A program made the translations under genes and the position numbers. Below are positions 26,880 through 35,749 of a stretch of 64,000 nt of DNA, piece by piece. The stretch's first letter is position 1, and each line of letters starts with the position of its first letter. The notes under the pieces were generated by a model that worked only from the letters and a program-made list of their open reading frames with translations, ran no database searches and was not told the origin of the DNA. Origin of the DNA: Luzula sylvatica (taxonomy: Eukaryota > Streptophyta > Magnoliopsida > Poales > Juncaceae); the NCBI GenBank assembly GCA_946800325.1, contig OX326956.1, forward strand, positions 49,461,052 to 49,525,051. The letters run 5' to 3'.

Positions 26880-27580
26880 TCACACAAGTGGGTCTTGAAA
26901 CAGGCCACATCCCCTTGTGCGCACTGATCTCGCACAAGGGTTCTTGAATCGGGACACATCCCCTTGTGCGTACTGATCTCGCACAAGGGGTCTTGGACGG
27001 GACACATCCCCTTGTGCGCATTCATCTCGCACAAGGGGTCTTGAAACGGGCGACATCCCCCTGTGCGCACTGATCTCGCACAAGGGGTCTTGAATCGGGA
27101 CACATCCCCTTGTGCGTACTGATCTCGCACAAGGGGTCTTGGACGGGACACATCATCGCCTTGTGCGCATTCATCTCGCACAAGGGGTCTTGGACGGGAC
27201 ACATCCCCCTGTGCGCATTCACCTCGCACAAGGGGTCTTGAAACGGGCCACATCCCCCTGTGTGCACTGATCTCGCACAAGGGGTCTTGAATCGGGACAC
27301 ATCCCCTCGTGCGCACTGATCTCGCACGAGGGGTCTTGGACGGGACACATCCCCTCGTGCGAGCGCACGAGGGGTCTTGGACGGGACACATCCCCTCGTG
27401 CGCACTGATCTCGCACAAGGGGTCTTTAAACACGTCACATCCCCTCGTGCGTACTGATCTCGCACAAGGGGCCTTGGACAGGACATATCCCCTTGTGCGT
27501 ACTGATTTCGCACAAGGGGTCTTGAAACGGGCCACATCCCCTTGTGCGTACTGATCTCGCACAAGGGGGTTTGAAAATCG
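26880..27580. repeat. Hairpin minisatellite, about 49-bp unit
   Basis: About 14-15 head-to-tail units of roughly 47-52 bp. Each holds an 11-bp inverted repeat CCCCTTGTGCG / CGCACAAGGGG around a short loop (CACTGATCT or close), joined by variable linkers such as GTCTTGAATCGGGACACAT. The G+C-rich array sits in AT-rich DNA. One unit near 27360 lacks its loop. The long reading frames across it arise because the repeat lacks stops; they are not taken as genes. Confidence 0.9.
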
Positions 27581-27614
27581 TGCTAATGTCGAAAAAACAA
27601 ATTACATGTTAATT

Positions 27615-27852
27615 TTAATTGTTAACAGCCCTTCTAACAGCTCTGAATGAAAGGAGGTCGCACAATTTCTCATCAAGGGCTCCCCCCTAATTTCTGAATT
27701 TCAAAAGCAAATAAGAAAAAATTACAAAAAAGTCCTTCAAAAATTGATTTTGATGTTTTGATAATAAGTACCTGGCAGAACTGGTAGGAATCCCTAAGGA
27801 ACGCTTTGTGAAGCGTGTTCCTCGTGATCTCAATGTTCAAGTCGTCCAAATC
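27615..27852 (-). pseudogene. Captured V-ATPase subunit d fragment
   Basis: Minus-strand exon 27852-27772 reads DLDDLNIEITRNTLHKAF..FCQ and, after an intact-looking intron (GTACTT..ATTAG, 27771-27687), a second exon 27686-27615 reads GGALDEKLCDLLSF..RRAVNN then stop. This matches the middle of V-ATPase subunit d, known for a DLDDMNIEIMRNTLYKA..FCQKLGGA..DLLAFEADRRAVNI region. A good acceptor precedes the first exon (CTTTTTTTTGTAG). The upstream piece ending at a GTGAGT donor (about 27979) is too degenerate to assign with confidence. Only about 50 of about 350 residues remain and the frame then stops, so this is a gene fragment. Retained introns mean capture from DNA rather than from mRNA. Confidence 0.75.
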
Positions 27853-28459
27853 CTACAAAAAAAAGTCCAGTAGGGGACGAAACTAAATCAATTCATCACA
27901 ATAAAGTTAATGTGGCCCTAGAATCCCAATTTGGGTCAATGCAGACTCAAATTAAAGGAACTCTACTCACTCACCATGGCGATAACAGACGCGCGGTGCA
28001 AGATCCCCAAGATCTTCGAGATAATTTAGCCCTATGAAAGGAATGGAAAGAAGAAGAAGAAGAAGATGTGAGTTTCTGAAATTTGAAGCGAGGAAGCAAA
28101 TGGAATTAAGAAGCGAATGGGAAAAAGAAGATCAAGATCGTAGCTTTTCAAAGAAGAAATCGGGATCGGAGCTTCTGAAAGCTTCTGAAGAAGAAATGGA
28201 AATCGGGATCGGAGCTTCTTTCAGAAGAAAAAATGGAGATCGGAGCTTCTTTCAGAAGAAGAAGAGCTTTTCAGAAGAAGAAGAGCTCAAGAGTCATAGA
28301 TATAGTGGGAAGTAGAAGACAAAAATAGGCATAGTACTGCCCAGCGTGGAGAGTGGGCTCAGTGGAGGAGATAAAATGGTTTTTATTTTTTCTTTTCTTT
28401 TCTTAGAATTCTATTCTAAGCAGTAGCAGAGAGAGCACATATCCTTGAAATTTTATTCG

Positions 28460-28640
28460 GGGTAGTGATTCGGACAGGAACAATTTTGATGGTTGCAGGA
28501 AATTAATTCCTGCAACCATCAAAATTATTTCTGTCCGAATCAAAAATAATGAGAGAATGATTGGGATAGGAACAAATTTTATTGTTGCAGGAATTAATTT
28601 CCTGCGACCATAAAAAACGTTCCTGTCCGAATCACTACCC
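28460..28640. mobile_element. Mutator-type MITE, nested foldback
   Basis: 181 bp with perfect 22-bp terminal inverted repeats (starting GGGTAGTGATTCGGACAGG). It is flanked by 9-bp direct repeats TTTTATTCG at 28451-28459 and 28641-28649. A 9-bp target duplication points to the Mutator superfamily. Each half contains a further inner foldback (e.g. GGTTGCAGG..CCTGCAACC, about 28490-28520). Confidence 0.88.
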
Positions 28641-28649
28641 TTTTATTCG

Positions 28650-29190
28650 GGAGGCCTTCTACCATCCATCACACGCGCGCACTGTGACATCACTTTGAAG
28701 ATTAACTCACTAATTATCCTTTCTCAATTAACAATTAATTCATATTTATTAATTTTTGAATATTTCTGATTAATTTTAAATTGGTAAATATCTTAATTAT
28801 GTATTAAATTTTTACTAACTATAAATTATTTGTCAATCCATTTTGTTAATGATGGATTAATTGAAAATAATGATGACATCTTGAAAGTGTGGAGAAAGTG
28901 GATGGAGAAGAGTAGAATATTTTCGGTGAGTATTATTATTATTATTCATACAAACAAACATATTGATTCAAATATTATAATATTTTGTATTTCTATTAGA
29001 AAATATTATATTCATATAATAAGATATCCAAAACTATTTTTTGAATATCTTATTGTATTTTGTATTTCTATTAGAAAATTTTATATTTTGTAAATCACTA
29101 ATCATGGACATTTTCAATTGAAAATTTGTGTTGCGTATACATGTCTGAAACATAAATGACAAAAAACAACACTCCACCAAACTAATTGCA
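28650..29190. other. AT-rich intergenic DNA, old repeat
   Basis: The segment at about 28700-28930 is similar to 31425-31630, sharing 'TTAATTCATATTTATTAAT' and 'TCTTAATTATGTATTAAAT'. It is probably a diverged TA-rich element. No gene seen. Confidence 0.4.
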
Positions 29191-29191
29191 A

Positions 29192-29811
29192 AAGTCACAT
29201 TTTCGGACTCGGGGAGTCCGAAAAGTAATACTGCTGAAATTTGAAAATGAGAAACGTTAAAATTCTACTCATTTGTACCCAAAAATAACATATTTATTGA
29301 ATTACACAATATTTATTATCGAGATTTTATTGTTTTACGTAATAATATTTGTTTTAAATTAATACAATTTATTTGTAGATGTTTTTTTTTAATTGGTTGA
29401 ATTTGAATTAAAATAAATATTATTATGTAAAACAAAACAAATCTATAATAAATAAGTGTTGTCCTTGTGAATTTGATTTTAAATTAAACATTGTTTATAA
29501 CTTAGTAAAATATTATAATTATAATTCCAAAACGAAATGAATGATATCCTGGTAAATTAAAAAATGGACTAATTAAATCAAATTTGACAAATGAAACCAA
29601 CACATCTACAAATAAAATAAGTATTAAATGATATTACTTTAAAATAAGTATTATTAAGGAAAACAAAAGATCTATAATAAATGGTATTACATTTATAATT
29701 CAATAAATATATCCTTTTGAGGTACAAATAAGTAGAGGTAACATTTTTCATTTTTAAATTTCACAACACATGACTTATAAGATTCTCATAGTCCGAAAAT
29801 GTTACTTATAA
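29192..29811. mobile_element. Long imperfect TIR (foldback) element
   Basis: The left end AGTCACATTTTCGGACT and right end, read in reverse, AGTAACATTTTCGGACT are inverted. Similarity continues inward for roughly 170-200 bp with mismatches (e.g. TACTCATTTGTACC versus TACTTATTTGTACC). No coding capacity. A small perfect hairpin TTTTCGGACT/AGTCCGAAAA sits at the left end. Target duplication not resolved. Confidence 0.6.
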
Positions 29812-29863
29812 TCCCATCGTTGAAACAACAAATTATACAAATGAACAAAAATCTCAATTTTCC

Positions 29864-30019
29864 GTCAATGGATCCATAGACTAGTTGGTTGAGTGTGAAT
29901 AAGAAAAAAATCGTATGTTGTGACAGATTGTTGGTTCGATCTTCATTGACATCATAAAATAAAATTAGTTATCAGTAATGAAAGCGATCGTTTGTCGGAT
30001 ACCATTAAAAAAAAAAAAA
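29864..30019 (+). mobile_element. tRNA-derived SINE, plus strand
   Basis: Starts GTCAATGGATCCATAGACTA. It has an A-box-like TAGTTGGTTGAGTG and a B-box-like GGTTCGATC about 50 bp further, as in RNA polymerase III promoters, and ends in a run of As (30007-30019). Its sequence is clearly related to the minus-strand copy at 31282-31420. Flanking duplications are diverged. Confidence 0.75.
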
Positions 30020-30719
30020 TCCCAATTCTAGACCCTATAGCCACCATCAAAACCAAAATCAATTTGTACATGATTTAAAATTAGAAAATTGGAATTGAAA
30101 ATCAATTTCTCTATGTAAAATTCCTCACTTTTAAATATAACTATATACCGGATACAGCCAAATTGAAAATTCCTTCCGCTTTTTCTAAAAGGCACAATTT
30201 CATGGGCAACCTGCCAATTCTTAAACATCATGTATATACACCCTGCAAAATTGAAAATTCATGCATACATCCCTACAAAACAGAGGAGCACAACAAAGCA
30301 TAAGAACTTTCATGTCTACTCATTATTTATTTGTTAAAGACTATTCTTCTATATGTAAAATACACATAATATTATTTGCTAATTCATAATTAATATATTA
30401 AATAAATAATATAATATAATATAATATAATATATTTCAAATAAATAAATAATATAATACATATTATAAATTATATATAATATATTTATATATTACTTCAT
30501 GTAATATTATTATATATATCATATATTAAATATTATAGTGTGCATAATACAATATATTTGTATTAATTGAGATTGAGAGATGATCAGATGAATGATTTTG
30601 GTGTTTTTTCATTTATTTAATGACGTAAATTAAAGAAAAATAGAGGAAAGTGAGTGTGAAAGACAAGCAAATAGGATTCGATTTTCTTCCAATTTCTTTT
30701 GAATCAAACACTAAAAAAA

Positions 30720-30772
30720 GCTCGTGAAGGAAGTACATGCGCTTAGGCTGCGTAGAAGAGCTAGCTGCAAGT

Positions 30773-30813
<41 letters not shown>

Positions 30814-30865
30814 AAGACTAAAAACATGTTTGTAATAATTAAATTTAGTGATTAGTAAAACGAAA
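30720..30865 (+). repeat. Dispersed repeat, copy near 30.8 kb, with (GA)n
   Basis: Second copy of the block described at 24810-24945, here with a GA microsatellite at about 30778-30806. Confidence 0.6.
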
Positions 30866-31281
30866 TGTCGATTTTGTAATAATAAACTAATCTTTAGGCA
30901 TTTGGTCATGAATACAAAGTTCTATAGGTAAATAACATTTTATCTTTATATTACAAAAACGACTGGATACCACTTTGGTAGGTCTACACAAAAAAAATAA
31001 ATAATAATAAACCAATCCTTCTCTTATTTATTTTCTTAAATGTTTTATTGAAGAGCTTTCATGATATAACACATTTGTAGCGGTATATATATGGTATTTT
31101 GAGATTTTGACTAGTAATTATATTATAATATATAGTAATAGTAATAGTAATTTGAGGAGCCCAATAATAGCCTGATTTCAGGTCCATAATATTAAGTTAT
31201 GAGGTTTTCTATCATGCCCCCTCATCTCACCCATATTTTCATGATACAAATCTCAAGACAATTAATTCCTAATTATTATTA

Positions 31282-31420
31282 TTTTTTTTTTTGATAATAA
31301 ATGGAGAAGGCTCATATGTCCTCCATCCATTGATGTCAATGGGGATCGAACCCACAACCTCTCACAACACATGAGTTTTTGTGTTTCACACTCAACCAAC
31401 TAGGCTATAGGCCCATTGAC
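31282..31420 (-). mobile_element. tRNA-derived SINE, minus strand
   Basis: Read on the minus strand it begins GTCAATGGGCCTATAGCCTA, carries TAGTTGGTTGAGTG (A box) and GGGTTCGATCCCC (B box), and ends in poly(A). A perfect 13-bp target duplication AATTCCTAATTAT flanks it at 31264-31276 and 31421-31433. The better-preserved B box and TSD suggest it is younger than the copy at 29864. Confidence 0.85.
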
Positions 31421-31759
31421 AATTCCTAATTATCTCTCTCTCAATTAACGGTTAATTCATATTTATTAATAATTGAATATTTCTAATTAATTTTTAATCT
31501 ATAACGATCTTAATTATGTATTAAATTTTTAATAATTATGAATTAATTGTTAATTAACTTTGCTAATGATGAATTAATTGAGAGATGGGTGAAATGTGGG
31601 GGAAATGGGTGGGGAAGAGTATAATATTCCTTAAGTTATTAACCCTTGCAAGTTGCACCTTGCTATGAAAGAATATTCCATCTCTATTTCACGCGAATAA
31701 GCATTTTCTTCTTCTTCTTCTCAGAATATTCCCTCTTTTTTCTCTCTCTGGGATCCTTC

Positions 31760-31764
<5 letters not shown>

Positions 31765-31791
<27 letters not shown>
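31765..31791. repeat. (GA)n microsatellite in 5' leader
   Basis: An uninterrupted GA run immediately before the start codon of the DUF212 gene (ATG at 31797). GA/CT tracts are common in plant 5' leaders; a role here is not shown. Confidence 0.85.
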
Positions 31792-31794
<3 letters not shown>

Positions 31795-31796
31795 CA

Positions 31797-32769
31797 ATGG
31801 TTGAATCAGAGATTACGCAGAGCTCTCCTTCATCTTTTTCAAACTCGGCGGTATTTCACAATTATCCTCTTATCTCAGCTGTCATTGCCTTCGCAATTGC
31901 TCAGACCACCAAATTTTTCATCACTTGGTACGTATTTGTTCAAAGATAACCGGTACCCAGTACCTAAAAAAACTAGTTGGTTCGTGTATGTTTGGTATCG
32001 AGACTTATAATTACTTGGTTAATCTCTGATTTTGTAAATTTTAGGTATAAAGAGAACAGATGGGATCCGAAGCGACTTGTGGGGTCAGGAGGGATGCCTT
32101 CTTCTCATTCATCTACTGTTACAGCTCTAACAATGGCTGTGGGATTTAACGATGGTTTTCGAAGCTCTTTATTTGCCTTGGCAATTACGTTAGCCAGTAT
32201 TGTGAGTAATTCCAATTCCAAATTTCATATTAACCCTCCAAAAAGCTCAAAATGTTGAGTTATTGAGATGACTATAATTGATATCTTTTTGAGTTTTATC
32301 ATTTATGGAGTATTAGTATTAATTGGGTCTTGTTCAGGTCATGTACGATGCATTTGGTGTTAGATTGCATGCTGGAAAACAAGCAGAGGTACAAAATCAA
32401 AATTAAACCTTTGGAGAATCCAAATTTGGGGGTTTAAATGAAATTTCATTCTTTTTTTGTTACAATTTTTCGTTTATTATCTTAGGTATTGAATCAAATA
32501 GTTTGCGAGCTTCCAATTGAGCATCCGTTATCAGAATCAAGACCATTGCGCGAGCTCCTTGGCCATACTCCTCCTGAGGTTCATTAAACTTCTATCTTTC
32601 ATATCTATCTTTCTAAAACCTCAAAATATAATATTTACCCCTTTAAAAATTATGCTTTCTTTTGAAGAAGATTATCCGATTTGCCTTTGAATTTTAGGTT
32701 TTTGCCGGTGCTGTACTTGGAATTGCTGTAGCTACAATTGTTCATATTATAAACACGTTTGTTGGCTAA
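31797..32769 (+). CDS. DUF212 protein (acid phosphatase/VHPO-related)
   Basis: Five exons, 31797-31927, 32045-32201, 32338-32388, 32486-32578, 32698-32769, with GT..AG borders and closing phases, total 504 nt, 167 residues. The protein matches plant 'acid phosphatase/vanadium-dependent haloperoxidase-related' (DUF212) proteins: NYPLISAVIAFAIAQTTKF at about residues 23-41, the signature GSGGMPSSHSS at about 57-67, 'VMYDAFGVRLHAGKQAEVLNQ' further on, and a C-terminal hydrophobic segment (VFAGAVLGIAVATIVHII) before the stop. Three or so membrane segments are expected. PSSH resembles the PAP2 motif, but the biochemical activity of this family is not established. Length is usual. A fragment of exon 1 recurs at 34556-34613. 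Confidence 0.92.
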
Positions 32770-33190
32770 GTTTGATTAATTAAGTTCGGCGAATTAATTG
32801 TTGGGCTCGTTACATTTTGTGCTAAAAGAATGAACATATGTTTTGTTGTCGATTCTTAGGACGAAATTTTTTCTGTACAGTATATTGTTTGTTTATTGCG
32901 AATTGATTCAGATAAAATTGTTTAGTTATTTTAGTTTTCAGGGAACAATTTTTAATAAAGAGTGGCAAGCGCGATACGCACTCGATCCATTCATTTTTAA
33001 TAAAGAAAAAAATAGGCATTTACATAGGGACTTGTAGGGGAAACGCTCCTGCGAAAGAAAAAAAAAGAAAAAGAAAAACAACATATAAACCCGGCGTATC
33101 AGCCAACCAGCAAGGGTATGGCAGCAAGTTGCCCATTTGACAGAGGTTCAGAACTACTTTTATTAGTAGGCCTGGCATTCGAGCCTTATG
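32770..33190. other. 3' flank of the DUF212 gene
   Basis: Presumed 3' UTR and spacer. No gene seen. Confidence 0.5.
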
Positions 33191-33750
33191 TTGGTATTAC
33201 GCTCAATCCATCCATAGTGTCCAAATCATCACGAGCCACACCGTGTTGCATCGCTTGACCTCAGTCCCTTGCATCTTTCGATGGGCCTGCCACCATAGTT
33301 CTTCGGGTGAAATGGCCGAGATGCTTTCTCTAGCATCAACCATGGTCCATAGGCGTTGAGCGAAGGTGCGATGAATTAAAAGGTGGTTCACTTTTTCGAT
33401 GTCGGTCGAGCATAGTACGCAAAATGGTTCGTGTGGCCACCCTCGCTTGATCAAATTATCCGTTGTAAGAATACGGTTATTAAGGGCTAGCCAACCAATT
33501 TTTTTAAATTTTCACGGATCATTTATCTTGAAGAGAAGTGGCGTCCACCGACAAGTCATTCCCGGGTGACTCAACCGGGCATAGACCGAGGCCAAACTAT
33601 AGATTGGCGTATCATCACTCTCGACTGGGAAAAGGCCACCGGAAGGAGACCCTGCCACGAGGGAATTATAGAGTGGTAGTAGGTTTTTGAGATCTCGAAT
33701 AAAGTAGGAGATTATACTCGGGGCTATGCTACCGTGTGACTGGTACATTT
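33190..33750 (-). pseudogene. LINE reverse transcriptase remnant (zf-RVT end)
   Basis: Minus-strand frames 33748-33512 and 33454-33203 are collinear with the C-terminal end of plant non-LTR reverse-transcriptase proteins: '..YSLASVYARLSHPG..W', then after a stop 'LNNRILTTDNLIKRGW..CVLCSTDIEKVNHLLIH', the Cys/His cluster of the zf-RVT domain (C-x2-C...H-x4-H). An in-frame stop near 33512 and loss of the RT core show it is dead. Confidence 0.75.
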
Positions 33751-34550
33751 TGGAGCTAGAATATATGGTTGGTTGGCATTTTCTTTTGGTAATGTACTAT
33801 GACATGCCAGAAATGTGATCAACGCAACACACTTTTTGCATGACAAATCCTAATCGTGTGATGATTATAGGCATATAGCTATATATACATGGATAGAGTA
33901 TACTAGAAAATATTAAGAAAGTGAAGAATGCACTCATTTGAATGTTGCTCTTCAGTCTCCACACTAAGATATTAGGGAAATATTGATTAAATATAGTTAT
34001 TTTATGATTTGAAAATAGAGGTGTACACGAAACTTCCCAACCCGTCCAAACCAACCCGATCCGATTCGTTTTTTACGGGTTGAGAGTTGTTAGATTGGGT
34101 TCGGGTTATGATTTTGAAAAATCCGAAAATATGAGTTGGGTCACGTGTTTGCGTTCAAAAACCCGTATTAACCCGATCCGGTCCTTACAATTTCAAATTT
34201 CAAATTATTTTGTTTTTGTTTCTATTCTGAATGATATGATATGATATGATGATACATTTCTTCAATTGTATGGCCATAATTTAATATTAATCGTTTTCAA
34301 TTATGATTTTTGAGTTATAAATTAAATACTCATTATGATAAGTTAATTAATCAAAAAATCCTCGTTACGTATAGTTAAAGAAGGAAAAATAATGATGATA
34401 TTTTCGGAGAATCTGAAACGTTGTGACCGGTTTATTTTTTCAAATTTGTCAAGATAAAATATTTGATTGTTTTATATGACAAAATTTATGTTTAATATCA
34501 ATATTTTTTTATTTTTATTTTTAGTATCATGATTCTTGATCAATACGATG
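33751..34550. other. Intergenic DNA with possible hAT-like remnant
   Basis: From about 34017 a block begins TAGAGGTGTACACG and continues with repeated CCCG/ACCCGATCC motifs. It resembles the hAT MITE at 38704-39264, but I could not pair its ends. No gene seen. Confidence 0.4.
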
Positions 34551-34555
34551 AAGTT

Positions 34556-34613
34556 GTCTCGGCTGTCATCGCCTTCGCAATTGCTTAGACCACCAAAATT
34601 ACCTTAACTTGGT
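34556..34613 (+). pseudogene. Copied fragment of DUF212 exon 1
   Basis: About 58 bp match 31873-31930 of the DUF212 gene, including the exon end and the start of the donor site (CTTGGTAC). The codon after GCAATTGCT is TAG (34586-34588) instead of CAG, and other codons are changed. Because the splice donor is retained, this came from genomic DNA. It lies directly before copy B of the composite repeat. Confidence 0.8.
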
Positions 34614-35154
34614 ACATCTTTTAGATTCTTAAATATTACACAACTTTGATATTAGTATATAATTTGCTATAAAATTATTTACGTCTTCAACATTACATGT
34701 TTATTTGGGGAAAAGTTGAAGTCCTTGTTCAAGAAATTTCAATGCCTATTTCAGAGTTTTAATAACTTCCCCTTTAAATTCTAAAAAATAATTTTCGGAG
34801 ACTTGGAATTTAGTTTGGTAATGTTTTAATAACTTCAACTTGAAACAATATATCAAGACTATAAGATCCGCTAACCCGTTAGGCTTGCAATCTTACTTTC
34901 ATACCCCTAAAATTTCTAAAATCACAAATTCTTCACCAAAAATACTCAACATCTTCTTTTCGGTTGAACTTTTACTCCTCATTCTAGTTCAAACACAAAT
35001 TCCATGTTTAACCCTACTTTTCCACAATATTGCAAAACATCCACAAATTTACAAAAAGAAACCTTCTTTATCCACCATTACATTACCAGCTTATTAAACG
35101 AAGAAATAGGCCTGAATTTAATTCACATGATTAGTTCGAAGTTTGCCCTCCCTA

Positions 35155-35745
35155 AATTTCACAAACACTAAGAAAGTTTGTTTTTCGATACAAAACAAGA
35201 TTTTAACGCTTTGAAGAGTTCAAATAACGTGTTTTTAGATCATTTGTATCGTATCTTTTACTACATAACTTTTCACCAAATTTTTACAAACACTAAGAAA
35301 ATTTGTTTTTCGATTCAAAACAAGATTTTAACGCTTTGAGGAGTTCAAAAAACGTGTTTTTAAATCATTTGTATCGTATCTTTTACTACATAACTTTTCA
35401 CCAAATTTTACAAACACTAAGAAATTTTGTGTTTCGATTTCAAAACAAGATTTTAACGCTTTGAGGAGTTCAAATAACGTGTTTTTAGATCATTTGTATC
35501 ATATCTTTTACTACATAACTTTTCACCAAATTTCACAAACACTAAGAAAGTTTGTTTTTCGATTCAAAACAATATTTTAACGCTTTGAGGAGTTCAAATA
35601 ACGTGTTTTTAGATCATTTGTATCGTATCTTTTACTACATAACTTTTCACCAAATTTCACAAACACTAAGAAAGTCTGTTTTTCGATTCAAAACAAGCTT
35701 TTAACGCTTTGAAGAGTTCAAATAACGTATTTTTAGATCATTTGT
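35155..35745. repeat. Tandem array, about 124-bp unit, five copies
   Basis: Five head-to-tail units beginning 'TTCACAAACACTAAGAAA', each with TTTTAACGCTTTGA(A/G)GAGTTC and ATCATTTGTATCGTATC. Units differ by a few substitutions. Found only in copy B. Confidence 0.88.
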
Positions 35746-35749
35746 ATTT

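Larger units (their letters stand above)
25067..28365 (+). repeat. Composite repeat, copy A
   Basis: Two blocks, 25067-25923 and about 28102-28365, are collinear and highly similar to blocks at 34648-35150 plus 37995-38480 and 38482-38703 plus 39265-39348 (copy B). Between its two blocks copy A has about 2.2 kb absent from copy B, including the minisatellite at 26880-27580 and the V-ATPase fragment at 27615-27852. Copy B has about 2.8 kb of tandem arrays at a point that is uninterrupted here (near 25500). Termini were not defined, so the type of element is open. Confidence 0.7.

Noticed and set aside
26821..27564. Long minus- and plus-strand reading frames (up to 238 residues) of repeated 'MRDQYAQGDV'-like units
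   Set aside because: They exist in several frames at once because the roughly 49-bp minisatellite lacks stops; the hairpin structure explains the sequence better than a protein.
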